Assembly: GCF_900115775.1 (NCBI RefSeq)
Contig: NZ_FOXS01000002.1
Coordinates: 961,129 to 1,025,128, forward strand
Direction: 5' to 3'
DNA length: 64,000 bases
Source: Hymenobacter arizonensis
GTDB taxonomy: Bacteria; Bacteroidota; Bacteroidia; Cytophagales; Hymenobacteraceae
Shown piece after piece: positions 1-8,894 of the stretch. A program made the translations under genes and the position numbers. Under the pieces are notes generated by a model that saw only the letters and a list, made by a program, of their open reading frames with translations, made no database searches and was not told where the DNA came from. Position 1 is the stretch's first letter, and every line of letters starts with the position of its first letter.

Positions 1-1
1 G

Positions 2-151
2 CCGGGCGGCTGGCAACTCATTGGCCGCACGCCGCTTCGCATCTTCAACCCAGAATGGAAAGCGCCCAGCCTACTCCAGGCCGGCCAGCACCTGCGCTTT
101 GTGCCCATCAGCGAAGCCGAATACCAAAGCCGCCAGCAGCATGAGTCTTAG
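2..151 (+). CDS. pxpB: 5-oxoprolinase subunit B, C-terminal end (partial)
   Basis: Only the last 49 codons lie in the window; the gene starts upstream. The fragment opens with PGGWQLIGRTPLRIFNP, the conserved C-terminal stretch of KipI/PxpB proteins, and ends HLRFVPISEAEYQ. In characterised bacteria PxpB works with PxpA and PxpC to hydrolyse 5-oxoproline to glutamate with ATP. The stop codon lies 11 bases inside pxpC, so the two are probably translationally coupled, which agrees with subunits B and C forming one complex. The call rests on the short conserved motif plus the pxpC and pxpA neighbours. Confidence 0.85.
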   Translation, partial: PGGWQLIGRTPLRIFNPEWKAPSLLQAGQHLRFVPISEAEYQSRQQHES

Positions 152-1157
152 CATTCTTCGCCCTGGCCTGCTCACCACCGTGCAGGACCTCGGCCGGCAC
201 GGCTACCAGAAAGACGGCATCGTAGTGAGCGGCGCTATGGACGCCACAGCCCTGCGCGTAGCCAACCTGCTGGTGGGCAATTCCGAGAATACCGCCGGAC
301 TGGAAATCACCCTGCTGGGCCCCAAAATCCGATTCGAAACCGATTGCCTCATTGCCCTCACTGGCGCTCATCTTTCTCCGGCCCTCAACGGCCAGCCCGT
401 GGGCCTGAATCGGCCCGTGCGGGTAACGGCCGGCACAGTGCTGGCCTTCGGCGCGCCGGTGGCAGGTGGCCGGGCCTACCTCGCCGTGTCGGGTGGGTTT
501 GCTTTGGCTCCGGTGCTTGGCAGCTACGCCACTTACCTGCGCGCGGGCTTCGGCGGGCTGCACGGCCGAGCTCTGCAAACTGGTGACGTGATTCCCTGCA
601 CCGGCCCCACTGATACGGGCCACAGGCTGCTGCAGCAACTTGCCGCTGATGAACCGGCCGCAGCCTGGCAGCAAGCCCGCTGGACGCCAAATTCCGAGTT
701 GTGCCCCAGGCCTCGACCGCGCCCAGTAATACGCGCGCTTCGAGGACCTGAATACGAGCAATTCTCAGCGGAAAGTCAGCGCGATTTTTGGCAGCAGCCC
801 TATACTGTAACCACCGAAGCCGACCGCATGGGCTATCGACTGCAAGGGCCCGTTTTGAGCCGTCAAACCAACGTCGAACTGCTGTCTACTGCCGTCACCT
901 TTGGCACCGTGCAGGTGCCGGCCAACGGCCAACCCATCGTGCTCATGGCCGACCACCAAACTACGGGGGGCTACCCGCGAATAGCTCAGGTTATTTCAGC
1001 TGATTTTTCAGCGCTGGCGCAAGTGGTGCCGGGGCAGGCCATCCGGTTTCAGGAGGTGACATTGGCCGAAGCGCAAGCGCTGTACCTTGCACAGAAACGG
1101 CAGTTGCACGGGCTGCGGCGGGCTGTTGAATTTAAATTTAAAACTAATTTAAGCTAA
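141..1157 (+). CDS. pxpC: 5-oxoprolinase subunit C (KipA family, biotin-dependent carboxyltransferase-like domain)
   Basis: A 338-residue protein beginning MSLSILRPGLLTTVQDLGR. Family hallmarks are the early TVQDLGRHGYQ and SGAMD motifs and, near residue 270, GTVQVPANGQPIVLMADHQT followed by TTGGYPRI. PxpC is the cytoplasmic partner of PxpB in ATP-dependent 5-oxoprolinase. An open frame continues upstream to position 21, but the ATG at 141 matches the family N-terminus, so the upstream 40 codons are not used. The gene overlaps pxpB by 11 bases and is separated from pxpA by a 30-bp inverted repeat, so the operon is interrupted by a strong hairpin. The final ~15 codons are AT-rich compared with the rest. 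Confidence 0.93.
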   Translation: MSLSILRPGLLTTVQDLGRHGYQKDGIVVSGAMDATALRVANLLVGNSENTAGLEITLLGPKIRFETDCLIALTGAHLSPALNGQPVGLNRPVRVTAGTVLAFGAPVAGGRAYLAVSGGFALAPVLGSYATYLRAGFGGLHGRALQTGDVIPCTGPTDTGHRLLQQLAADEPAAAWQQARWTPNSELCPRPRPRPVIRALRGPEYEQFSAESQRDFWQQPYTVTTEADRMGYRLQGPVLSRQTNVELLSTAVTFGTVQVPANGQPIVLMADHQTTGGYPRIAQVISADFSALAQVVPGQAIRFQEVTLAEAQALYLAQKRQLHGLRRAVEFKFKTNLS

Positions 1158-1160
1158 CCC

Positions 1161-1256
1161 GTCATGTCGAGCGGAGCCGAGACATCTCGCTCGAATCGTC
1201 GAGATGCCATTTGATTACTACCCCACGCGAGATGTCTCGGCTCCGCTCGACATGAC
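1161..1256. repeat. Intergenic inverted repeat, 30-bp perfect arms
   Basis: Positions 1161-1190 and 1227-1256 are perfect reverse complements (30 bp) around a 36-base spacer. The arm begins GTCATGTCGAGCGGAGCC. It fills almost the whole gap between pxpC and pxpA. There is no T-run after the right arm, so it does not look like a simple terminator; a repeat family element or mRNA-stabilising/attenuating hairpin is more likely. Confidence 0.9.
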
Positions 1257-1280
1257 CGTTCTTCTGCTTCAGCCACAGCT

Positions 1281-2063
1281 ATGCCTCCAACTCTTACTGT
1301 TGACCTAAATTGCGACATGGGCGAAAGCTTTGGCGCCTGGACCATAGGCAACGACGCCGCCCTAATGCCCTTCATCACTTCTGCCAATATTGCCTGCGGT
1401 TTCCACGCCGGCGACCCAGCCGTGATGAAGCAAACCGTACGCTTGGCCCTACGTCACAAAGTAGCAATCGGCGCCCACCCCGGCCTGCCCGATTTAGTAG
1501 GATTTGGGCGGCGCGATATAGCCATTTCACCCGAAGAAGCCTTTGACATGACGGTGTATCAGCTCGGCGCCCTCACGGCCATCGTGCGGGCCGAAGGCGG
1601 ACAGCTCCACCACCTCAAGCCCCACGGCGCGCTCTACAACATGGCCGCCACCAGCGCCGCCCTGGCCGAGGCGCTCGCCGAAGCCGTGTATAAAGTGCAG
1701 CCCGAGCTCACGCTCTACGGCCTGGCCAACTCGGAACTGACCAAAGCCGGCGAGAAAATCGGCCTCAAAACCGCCCACGAAGTCTTCGCCGACCGCACCT
1801 ACCAAGCCAGCGGCACGCTCACCCCGCGCCGCCAGCCCGATGCGCTTATCACCAGTGCCGACGCCGCTATTGCCCAGGTGCTGCGCATGGTGCAGGAGGG
1901 CCAGGTTCATACCCAGCAGGGCACCAACGTTGCTATTCGGGCCAATACCGTGTGCCTGCACGGCGATGGCGCCCACGCCCTGGAATTTGCCGAGCGCCTG
2001 CACGGCGCCCTGCGCCAGGCCGGCGTGGTGCTCCAGGCGGGCCACCTAACTGTTGCCAAATGA
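1281..2063 (+). CDS. pxpA: 5-oxoprolinase subunit A (LamB/YcsF family)
   Basis: A 260-residue cytoplasmic protein with the LamB/YcsF signature from the N-terminus: [14 protein letters not shown], then [40 protein letters not shown] and, near the C-terminus, [10 protein letters not shown]. In known systems PxpA, with PxpB and PxpC, converts 5-oxoproline to glutamate using ATP, clearing a product of spontaneous glutamine cyclisation. Length is typical for the family (about 250). The stop overlaps the start of the downstream transporter gene as ATGA, showing tight coupling. Confidence 0.95.
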   Translation: MPPTLTVDLNCDMGESFGAWTIGNDAALMPFITSANIACGFHAGDPAVMKQTVRLALRHKVAIGAHPGLPDLVGFGRRDIAISPEEAFDMTVYQLGALTAIVRAEGGQLHHLKPHGALYNMAATSAALAEALAEAVYKVQPELTLYGLANSELTKAGEKIGLKTAHEVFADRTYQASGTLTPRRQPDALITSADAAIAQVLRMVQEGQVHTQQGTNVAIRANTVCLHGDGAHALEFAERLHGALRQAGVVLQAGHLTVAK

Positions 2064-3262
2064 AGCCGCTCCCCAAAGCCCGCTGGTGGAGCGGGGCCGG
2101 CCTGGGCGCCGCATTCCTCATGGCCAACTCGTCCATCGGCCCGGGCTTCCTCACCCAAACCACAGTATTTACCCAGCAGTTGCTCACCAGTTTCGGCTTT
2201 GTGATTCTGGTGTCGGTATTGCTCGACATTGGCGCCCAGCTCAACACTTGGCGCATTCTCACGGTGAGCGAGCTGCGGGCGCAGGACTTGTCCAACAAAA
2301 TGTTGCCGGGCCTGGGCTATTTCCTGGCGGCGATGGTAATCCTGGGCGGCTTTGCCTTCAACATCGGCAACCTGGCGGGCTGTGGGTTGGGACTGAATGT
2401 GCTCACGGGCCTGTCGTTCGAGACGGGCGCGATAATTAGTTGTGCAGTGGCCCTGCTGCTGTTTTGGGTGCGGGAGTTTGGCAAGATGCTCGACAGCTTC
2501 GCCAAGGTTCTCGGCATGGGCATGATTCTGCTCACGGTGGGGGTGGCCTTCAGCGCGCACCCTCCCGTGCTGCAGGCCCTGCACCATACGCTGCTGCCCA
2601 CGCAAATCAGTGCGGCGGCCATCGTCACCATTGTGGGCGGCACGGTGGGTGGCTACATCACGTTTTCGGGCGCGCACCGGCTGCTCGATGCGGGTATTAA
2701 GGGGCCCGCGCAGCAAGGGGTGGTCACGCGCAGTGCCATCAGCGGCATTGTTATTTCCACTATCATGCGGTTTGTGCTGTTTCTGGCCATTGTGGGCGTG
2801 CTCCGGCAAGGAGCAGTACTTGACCCCGACAACCCGGCCGCGAGCGTGTTTCGGTCGGCTGCCGGGGAGATTGGCTTCCGCATTTTCGGGGTGATTTTGT
2901 GGAGCGCCGCAATTTCTTCAGTCGTTGGCGCAGCTTATACTTCGGTGTCTTTTTTCAAAACCTTCCACCCGATTTTCGAGCGCTACGAGCGGGTGTGGAT
3001 TTCAGCATTCATAGTGCTTTCGACGGCGGTATTTGTGCTCGTAGGCAAGCCTACGCAATTGTTAGTTTTTGCCGGTGCAGTCAATGGCTTGATACTCCCA
3101 GTGGCATTGGGCATCGTGCTGGTGGCAGCCACTAATCGCCGATTGATGCAAGGGTACCAACACCCAAAATGGATGCTGGCGGCGGGCTGGGTAGTGGTGC
3201 TGGTGATGGGCTGGCTGAGCGTACCGGTGCTGATTGATTTGGTGGGTGGGTTTTTGAAATAG
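2060..3262 (+). CDS. Nramp-like transporter of the pxp operon (YcsG type)
   Basis: A 400-residue polytopic membrane protein with about 11 hydrophobic segments, starting [19 protein letters not shown]. Early motifs [15 protein letters not shown] and [10 protein letters not shown] resemble Nramp (SLC11) family proteins, but the metal-binding DPGN of the first helix is replaced by SSIGPG, and DIGAQ replaces the usual MPH-type later motif. Bacillus subtilis has the same linkage: ycsG, an Nramp-family gene, beside ycsF (pxpA) and the kip genes. The substrate may be 5-oxoproline or a related amino acid instead of a metal; that is inference from context and the altered metal site. The ATG at 2060 overlaps the pxpA stop; an upstream start at 1952 inside pxpA is unlikely. 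Confidence 0.85.
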   Translation: MKPLPKARWWSGAGLGAAFLMANSSIGPGFLTQTTVFTQQLLTSFGFVILVSVLLDIGAQLNTWRILTVSELRAQDLSNKMLPGLGYFLAAMVILGGFAFNIGNLAGCGLGLNVLTGLSFETGAIISCAVALLLFWVREFGKMLDSFAKVLGMGMILLTVGVAFSAHPPVLQALHHTLLPTQISAAAIVTIVGGTVGGYITFSGAHRLLDAGIKGPAQQGVVTRSAISGIVISTIMRFVLFLAIVGVLRQGAVLDPDNPAASVFRSAAGEIGFRIFGVILWSAAISSVVGAAYTSVSFFKTFHPIFERYERVWISAFIVLSTAVFVLVGKPTQLLVFAGAVNGLILPVALGIVLVAATNRRLMQGYQHPKWMLAAGWVVVLVMGWLSVPVLIDLVGGFLK

Positions 3263-3290
3263 AAGTTGTTCCGAGTGGCGCGCTCGAGGA

Positions 3291-3475
3291 CCTCACCCCC
3301 GGCCCCTCTCCCGCGGAGAGGAGAGCCACGGCGTTATAGATGTAGCGTAGACTCTGCGAGTCCGCGCGTGGTGCTGGTTGGCCGTTGTTAGGGTTTCGTT
3401 CAAGCGCGGACTCGCAGAGTCCACGCTACACTTCGTCAGGCTCCCCTCTCCGCGGGAGAGGGGCCGGGGGTGAGG
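3291..3475. repeat. Nested composite inverted repeat (outer 37-bp, inner 30-bp arms)
   Basis: Outer arms 3291-3327 and 3439-3475 pair over 36 of 37 positions and start CCTCACCCCCGGCCCCTCTC. Inner arms 3341-3370 and 3401-3430 pair over 28 of 30 positions and contain GACTCTGCGAGTCC, itself a small palindrome. Two repeat units appear to be nested, together forming one very long hairpin of about 185 bases between the pxp operon and glpD. No coding frame or transposase is visible. Confidence 0.92.
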
Positions 3476-3529
3476 TTCTGCTCGGGGTGATTTCAACGGG
3501 TAGGTTTTGCCATATACATTGGTTTACCA

Positions 3530-5119
3530 ATGGAAGCCAACCCCTACCGCCGCGAAACCCTACTGCAGCAGCTCACCGCCGTACCCACCTGGGACCTAAT
3601 CGTAATCGGTGGCGGGGCCACGGGCCTGGGTGTGGCCCTCGACGGTATCAGCCGCGGCTACAAAACGCTGCTGCTTGAGCAGGCCGATTTTGCCAAGGGC
3701 ACCAGCAGCCGAAGCACCAAGCTGGTGCACGGCGGCGTGCGCTACCTCGCGCAGGGCGACATAGGGTTGGTGCGCGAAGCGCTGTACGAGCGGGGGCTAT
3801 TGCTGAAAAACGCCCCGCATCTATGCCACAATCAGTCATTCATCATTCCCAACTACAGCTGGTGGGGCGGCCCGTTCTACACCATCGGCCTGAAGCTTTA
3901 CGACCTGCTGGCCGGGCGTCTCAGCCTCGGCCCCTCCGAGCACCTGAGCAAAGCCGAAACCCTGCGCCAACTGCCCAACCTGCGCCCCGCTGGCCTGTGC
4001 GGCGGCGTCCGGTACTTCGACGGCCAGTTCGACGACGCCCGCCTGGCCGTCAACCTCGCCCAAACTTGCATCGCCCACGGTGGCACCGCTCTTAACTACT
4101 GTGCCGTGCAGGGCCTGCTGAAAGATGCCACCGGCCACCTCATCGGCGTGCGCGCCATTGACCTCGAAACCGGCCTCAGCTATGAGCTGCAAGCTAAATC
4201 AGTGATGAACGCCACCGGCATTTTTGTCGACGCCGTGCGGCAGCTCGATGAGCCCGGCGCCCGCCCGCTGGTGCAGCCCAGCCAAGGCGTGCACTTAGTG
4301 CTGGACAAGTCCTTCCTGCCTGGCACCGCCGCCCTCATGATTCCCAGCACCGACGACGGCCGCGTGCTCTTTGCCGTGCCGTGGCAGGGCCGCGTGGTGC
4401 TGGGCACTACCGATACCCCCGTGCCCGCCGCAGCCCTGGAGCCCCAAGCCCAACCGGCCGAGATTGACTTCCTGCTGCGCACTGCGGCCCAGTACCTCAC
4501 CCGCGCGCCCACTCGCGCCGACGTGCTGAGTATCTTCGTGGGCCTTCGTCCGCTGGCAGCCTCGGCTACTGGCAGCACCAAAACCAAAGAGATATCGCGG
4601 AGCCACAAAATCGTGACATCGGCCAGCGGCCTCATCACCATCACCGGCGGCAAATGGACCACCTACCGCCGCATGGGCCAAGATGCCGTCGACCAAGCCA
4701 TTGTCCTGCGTCAGCTGCCGCCCGCCCACAGCCGGACCGCACACCTGCCCATCTACGGTGCCGAGGAAACGCCTGCTCCTGCTTTGCCCTACGACTCGCT
4801 CGCCCACTACGGCAGTGCCCGGGTTGCCCTTCGGCAGCTTATTGTCGAACAGCCAGCGCTCGGCCATAAGCTCGATGGCGCGCTGGATTTCCTGCAAGCC
4901 GAAGTTGTGTGGGCTGTGCGCCACGAGTTGGCGCGCACCGTCGAAGACGTACTGGCCCGGCGCGTGCGCGCCCTGATTCTGGATGCTGCCGCGGCCCTGC
5001 GCGCGGCCCCCACCGTGGCGGCTCTGCTGGCGCAGGAACTAGGCTACGACGAGGCATGGGAGAAGCAGCAATTGGCCGCGTTCGATGAGTTAGCCCGCCA
5101 ATACCTGCTCACAGCATGA
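3530..5119 (+). CDS. glpD: Glycerol-3-phosphate dehydrogenase/oxidase (FAD-dependent)
   Basis: A 529-residue protein that oxidises sn-glycerol 3-phosphate to dihydroxyacetone phosphate with FAD. The dinucleotide-binding motif IGGGATGLG is at residues 25-33, followed by the GlpD signatures KGTSSRSTKLVHGGVRYL and QFDDARLAVNLA. The catalytic-domain motif GLRPL and the C-terminal DAO_C domain (VEQPALGHKL to end) are present, so the protein is full length. No glycerol kinase or facilitator lies beside it. The gene stands alone between a nested palindrome and the bacilliredoxin gene. The ATG at 3530 has no Shine-Dalgarno site, as is usual in Bacteroidota. Confidence 0.95.
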   Translation: MEANPYRRETLLQQLTAVPTWDLIVIGGGATGLGVALDGISRGYKTLLLEQADFAKGTSSRSTKLVHGGVRYLAQGDIGLVREALYERGLLLKNAPHLCHNQSFIIPNYSWWGGPFYTIGLKLYDLLAGRLSLGPSEHLSKAETLRQLPNLRPAGLCGGVRYFDGQFDDARLAVNLAQTCIAHGGTALNYCAVQGLLKDATGHLIGVRAIDLETGLSYELQAKSVMNATGIFVDAVRQLDEPGARPLVQPSQGVHLVLDKSFLPGTAALMIPSTDDGRVLFAVPWQGRVVLGTTDTPVPAAALEPQAQPAEIDFLLRTAAQYLTRAPTRADVLSIFVGLRPLAASATGSTKTKEISRSHKIVTSASGLITITGGKWTTYRRMGQDAVDQAIVLRQLPPAHSRTAHLPIYGAEETPAPALPYDSLAHYGSARVALRQLIVEQPALGHKLDGALDFLQAEVVWAVRHELARTVEDVLARRVRALILDAAAALRAAPTVAALLAQELGYDEAWEKQQLAAFDELARQYLLTA

Positions 5120-5185
5120 TTGAAGCAACTCCACGGCTCGGCGAGGCCCGAAACTTTCCGGGCCGCTAGATGCTTTAGCCGTTCG

Positions 5186-5193
5186 TACTTTTG
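5186..5193 (+). promoter_or_regulatory. Bacteroidota -7 promoter element for the bacilliredoxin gene
   Basis: TACTTTTG matches the Bacteroidota sigma-70 consensus TAnnTTTG exactly and lies 40 bases before the ATG at 5234. A -33 TTTG is not clear. Confidence 0.55.
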
Positions 5194-5233
5194 TACTACA
5201 CGCGGCCCCGCCGCCTATTAACCTATTAAGACA

Positions 5234-5656
5234 ATGGCAGTTTATCCCGAATACATGGTCGCGCCCATCCGCCAAGACCTCACCGAGGTTGGTTTTGAGC
5301 AGTTGATGACCCCCGAAGAAGTAGATACCGCCCTCGCCTCCAACGAAGGCACCGTGCTGGTGGCCGTAAACTCGGTGTGCGGCTGCGCCGCTGCGAAGGC
5401 CCGTCCCGCCCTGAAAATGGCCCTGGCCAGCGCCGACAAAAAGCCCGGCAAACTCGTGACCGTATTTGCCGGCATGGAAACCGATGCCGTAGCCAAGATG
5501 CGCGAGCACTTGCTGCCCTATCCTCCCTCGTCGCCCTGCATCGCCCTGTTCAAAGACGGCGAGCTGGTGCACATGATTGAGCGCTACCACATCGAAGGTT
5601 CCGACGCCATGCGCATCGTGAACAACCTGCAAGGCGCTTTCGAAGAGTATTGCTAA
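5234..5656 (+). CDS. BrxA/BrxB family bacilliredoxin
   Basis: A 140-residue thioredoxin-fold protein. It carries the family CGC active site at residues 49-51 (VNSVCGCAAAKARP) and the cis-Pro region YPPSSPCIALF. In Firmicutes these proteins remove bacillithiol from mixed disulfides on client proteins (debacillithiolation). Start MAVYPEYMVAPIRQDL and length match YphP/YqiW. The gene has its own promoter-like element and ends in a strong hairpin terminator that runs into the convergent EamA gene; the two stop codons overlap. Bacillithiol synthesis genes are not in the window. Confidence 0.93.
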   Translation: MAVYPEYMVAPIRQDLTEVGFEQLMTPEEVDTALASNEGTVLVAVNSVCGCAAAKARPALKMALASADKKPGKLVTVFAGMETDAVAKMREHLLPYPPSSPCIALFKDGELVHMIERYHIEGSDAMRIVNNLQGAFEEYC

Positions 5657-6153
5657 GCTCTCGGCGTTGCGTCGTAAATGGTCGCTCCGGTTTCGGGGCG
5701 ACCATTTTTTTTGCTCGCTTCCACCTTTTCCGCCGGTTTAGCCGTGGCAATTAGCAGCGCGCCACCAGCCATAAGCACCGCGCCGGCCATCACCTGCCAG
5801 GTTATTTTCTCCTTTAAAAAAATCGCTGCCAATGCCACCGAAAACACCAGTGCCACATTGGTCAGCGGCGACACCCGCGAGGCATCGCCCATCGATAGCG
5901 CCCGAAACGAAAGCAGCGAAGACGCTGCCGTGAGCACGCCCGCGGCCAGCAGAAAGCCCCAGTCCCGGCGCTCAATCTTGCCTATATCCGGCAGCAACCC
6001 CTGCCAAAGCACCGTGCCCCACGACACAATCAGAATAAGAACGGCCTGCACCGCAAAGGCCAAGCTGGGCGGCACGTTCCGGACTCCAAACTTCGAGAGA
6101 GTAACAACGGTAGCGGACACCAGGGCCGCCATTAGGGCAAAAACTATCCACAC
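5653..6153 (-). CDS. Single-domain EamA family transporter
   Basis: A 166-residue membrane protein with four to five hydrophobic segments (MWIVFALMAALVSATVVTLS; ALAFAVQAVLILIVSW-type; WGFLLAAGVLTAASSLL; SPLTNVALVFSVALAAIFL; VMAGAVLMAGGALLIA). This is one EamA repeat; most family members have two, so it would act as a dimer, as in small multidrug resistance proteins. The motif LKEKITWQVMAGAVLM is typical of the repeat. The reading frame starts at a GTG (6151-6153); an ATG seven codons in (6132) would cut the first helix. The last 15 residues are hydrophilic and are encoded over the neighbour's terminator. Substrate unknown. Confidence 0.85.
   Translation of the reverse strand: MWIVFALMAALVSATVVTLSKFGVRNVPPSLAFAVQAVLILIVSWGTVLWQGLLPDIGKIERRDWGFLLAAGVLTAASSLLSFRALSMGDASRVSPLTNVALVFSVALAAIFLKEKITWQVMAGAVLMAGGALLIATAKPAEKVEASKKNGRPETGATIYDATPRA
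5676..5712 (+). terminator. Rho-independent terminator of the bacilliredoxin gene
   Basis: Stem 5676-5688 / 5695-5707 (13 positions including one G-U pair), six-base loop, then eight T. It lies inside the C-terminal codons of the convergent EamA gene. Confidence 0.85.
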
Positions 6154-6265
6154 AGGACCACAGATTTAACGGGTTTCGACGGATTGAAACGGATTATTGT
6201 GGTTCCGCTTGCTTTGGAACAATGGTTTCAAACGCTTTTAGTTCAACCACTAGTCTACCATCAAC

Positions 6266-6298
6266 GAAAAAGTCGGCCCTGAGGGAGCCGACTTTTTC
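6266..6298 (-). terminator. Terminator downstream of recQ
   Basis: A 12-bp perfect stem (6266-6277 / 6287-6298) with a 9-base loop and A/T-rich flanks, in the gap between the recQ stop and the EamA gene. Read on the minus strand the stem ends in a T-run, fitting recQ termination. The flanks allow weaker use on the plus strand. Confidence 0.7.
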
Positions 6299-6367
6299 GG
6301 TTTTCTACTGTTTGACTTCTTATCCAGCGCGCACGCCTTGCAGTAGAAATTAGCTGAATCTGCGGTC

Positions 6368-8572
6368 TTAGTTAGCCACCTCGCTCAAGAACTTGATGCG
6401 TACCAGCCGCAGTTCTTCTTCCGTGTAGTCGTCGCCCATCTCCTTCATGGCCACCGCAATGTTATCAGTGGTAGCCGTCATGAAGTAGTCATAGATTTCT
6501 TCCTGCCGGTCTTCCTCCACCATTTCGTTGAGGTAGTACCCAATGTTCAGGCGGGTGCCGGAGTAGCAGATGTGCTCGATTTCCTCCATTAGCTCGGCCA
6601 TGTTGATGCCCTTGGACGAAGCAATGTCCTCCAGCATCATCTTCTTGTCGATTTGCTGAATGATGTAAATCTTAATCTTCGAGCGGTTCACGGCCGACTT
6701 CACCACCACGTCTTCCGCAGTTTCGATGTCGTTGTCTTCCACATACTTTTTGATGGCGGCCACGAAGGGCGCGCCAAACTTCTGGGCCTTGCCCTGGCCT
6801 ACACCCGACACGTGCGTGAGGTCGTGCAGCGAGGTAGGGTAGGTGGTGGCCATCTCCTTCAGGCTCGGGTCCTGAAAGAGAACGTAGGGCGGCAGGTTCT
6901 TCTGCTTGGCTACCTGCTTGCGCAGTTCCTTGAGCTGCACGAACAGCGCTTCGTCGTGCCCGGCGGCCTGCTGCACTTCTTCCTTCTCCTCGTCGGCCTT
7001 CTGCTCGGCGTCGAAGTTGTGGTCCTTGGTGAGGGTGATGGGATGAGGGTTCTCGATGAAATCGATGCCCTTGTCGTTGATGCGCACCAAGCCGATGCTG
7101 TCGATGTCCTTCTCTAGGAAGCCATTCAGCAGGCACTGGCGCAGCACCGAGTGCCAGAATTGGGCATCGCCCAACGCCTTGCCCTGGCCGTACACCGGCA
7201 GCGCGTTGTGGGCGTAGCTCTCGATGTGCGGGTTGCTCAGGCCCAGCAGCACCTGCCCGATGTGGGTCAGGTTGAAGCGGGCTTCGGTCTGCACCACCGC
7301 GCGCAGGGCTAGGCCCACTGCCTCTTCGCCTTCAAACCGCTCCTTGGGGTGCTTGCAGTTGTCGCAAAATCCGCAGTCTTGGTTCAGCACCTCGCCGAAG
7401 TAGTGCAGCAACTGGCGGCGCCGACACACCGACGACTCGGCATAGTTCGTCATCTCAGCCAGCAGCTGGTGGGCGTTGTCGCGCTCGGTTACCGGCTTGT
7501 CCTTGCTGAACTTCTCCAACTTCAAAATGTCGTCGTAGCTGTAGAACATCAGGCAGTTGCCTTCAAGGCCGTCGCGGCCGCCGCGGCCGGTTTCCTGGTA
7601 GTAGCCTTCTATGCTCTTGGGCGCGTCGTAGTGTACCACAAAGCGCACGTCGGGCTTGTCGATGCCCATACCAAAGGCAATGGTGGCCACAATCACATCA
7701 CACTCTTCATTCAGAAATGCGTCTTGGTTGTCGATGCGCACCTGCTGGTCGAGGCCGGCGTGGTAGGGGCGGGCGCGCACGTCGTTCACGCGCAGCAGCT
7801 CGGCAATTTCCTCCACCTTCTTGCGGCTCAGGCAGTAAATAATGCCGGCCTTGCCCTTGTGCTGCTTCACGTACTGAATCAGCTGCTTTTTGGTGTTGTG
7901 CTTGGCGCGCACTTCGTAGTAGAGGTTGGTGCGGTTAAAGCTGGTTTTAAACACCGAAGCATCGTCCATCTGCAGGTTCTTCTGGATATCCAGCTGCACT
8001 TTGGGCGTGGCCGTGGCCGTGAGGGCAATAATGGGCACGTTGCCACCCAGGTTATCAATAATGCCGCGAATCTTACGGTACTCGGGGCGGAAGTCGTGGC
8101 CCCACTCCGAAATGCAGTGGGCCTCGTCAATGGCTACGAAGCTGATGGTCGACTTCAGCAGAAACTCAATGGTGTCGTCCTTAGTAAGACTTTCCGGGGC
8201 TACGTACAGCAGGCGAACCTCTCCGCTGATAACGTCTTTCTTCACCCGGTTCATCTCCGTTTTGGTCAGCGTCGAATTGTACACCTGGGCATTTACCCCG
8301 AAGGCGCCGAGCTGGTCGACCTGGTTTTTCATCAGGGCGATGAGGGGCGAAATGACAATGGCCGTGCCCGGCACCACCAATGCCGGCAACTGGTAGCACA
8401 AGCTCTTGCCTGCGCCGGTTGGCATTATCACGAAAGTATTGTGGCCCGCTAATACGTTTTGAATAACAGCCTCCTGCGTGCCCCGAAACTGGCCGTAGCC
8501 AAATACTTCTTTTAGTGTGTGTTTTAAGTCAGCAACGAGGGTCGGAAATTCTTGTAGGGCAGCAGATGGCAT
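6368..8572 (-). CDS. recQ: ATP-dependent DNA helicase RecQ
   Basis: A 3'-5' DNA helicase of recombination and repair, 734 residues from the chosen ATG. Domains in order: helicase with Walker A PTGAGKSLCYQLPA near residue 50, DEAH box AIDEAHCISEWGHDFRPEY, motif VI TGRGGRDG; a zinc-binding region CRRRQLLHYFGE...CGFCDNC; a winged helix; and an HRDC domain (LFVQLKELRKQVAKQKNLPP). A further ~110-residue helical tail follows, as in other Bacteroidota RecQ. The frame is open to a GTG at 8608, but the ATG at 8572 (MPSAALQEFPTLV) fits family N-termini better. A weak -7-like TATCTTCG lies on the minus strand at 8618-8625. Confidence 0.95.
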   Translation of the reverse strand: MPSAALQEFPTLVADLKHTLKEVFGYGQFRGTQEAVIQNVLAGHNTFVIMPTGAGKSLCYQLPALVVPGTAIVISPLIALMKNQVDQLGAFGVNAQVYNSTLTKTEMNRVKKDVISGEVRLLYVAPESLTKDDTIEFLLKSTISFVAIDEAHCISEWGHDFRPEYRKIRGIIDNLGGNVPIIALTATATPKVQLDIQKNLQMDDASVFKTSFNRTNLYYEVRAKHNTKKQLIQYVKQHKGKAGIIYCLSRKKVEEIAELLRVNDVRARPYHAGLDQQVRIDNQDAFLNEECDVIVATIAFGMGIDKPDVRFVVHYDAPKSIEGYYQETGRGGRDGLEGNCLMFYSYDDILKLEKFSKDKPVTERDNAHQLLAEMTNYAESSVCRRRQLLHYFGEVLNQDCGFCDNCKHPKERFEGEEAVGLALRAVVQTEARFNLTHIGQVLLGLSNPHIESYAHNALPVYGQGKALGDAQFWHSVLRQCLLNGFLEKDIDSIGLVRINDKGIDFIENPHPITLTKDHNFDAEQKADEEKEEVQQAAGHDEALFVQLKELRKQVAKQKNLPPYVLFQDPSLKEMATTYPTSLHDLTHVSGVGQGKAQKFGAPFVAAIKKYVEDNDIETAEDVVVKSAVNRSKIKIYIIQQIDKKMMLEDIASSKGINMAELMEEIEHICYSGTRLNIGYYLNEMVEEDRQEEIYDYFMTATTDNIAVAMKEMGDDYTEEELRLVRIKFLSEVAN

Positions 8573-8894
8573 GGGGCGTGAGCTCAGATGGAACACGTGC
8601 AGACGCACGGTTCATTACGAAGATAAGCACGAGCCTACTTTTTTGACGTAAAAAATGGTGTTTTTCGTGAATTGTGGAAAACAATTTAATCATATAAAAG
8701 CCCTTGCATTCTCCTGCTTTAGTAACCAGCACTAAATGAATGATTAAATTAGGATTCAACATAGAACATACCTGATAGTCGGTCGCCTCTCCATCCTTAC
8801 TCGAAGACGGTGCGCCGTCCTAGCACCCCAAGTCAGCTATTCGCCCGGCTTAATTTCTATGCCCCAATTTTGTAGTAACCCACCTGCTCCGCTT
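8573..8894. other. Divergent intergenic region recQ / kdsD
   Basis: A 322-base gap with AT-rich parts. It holds the probable divergent promoters: a weak -7-like element for recQ at 8618-8625 (minus) and CAATTTTG at 8865-8872 (plus, one mismatch to TAnnTTTG) for kdsD. No convincing coding frame is seen. Confidence 0.5.

Noticed and set aside
5145..5164. Small hairpin (GGCCCG / CGGGCC) after glpD as a terminator
   Set aside because: Six pairs only and no T-run follows; not strong enough to call.
7349..8452. 367-residue plus-strand frame
   Set aside because: Shadow of recQ.
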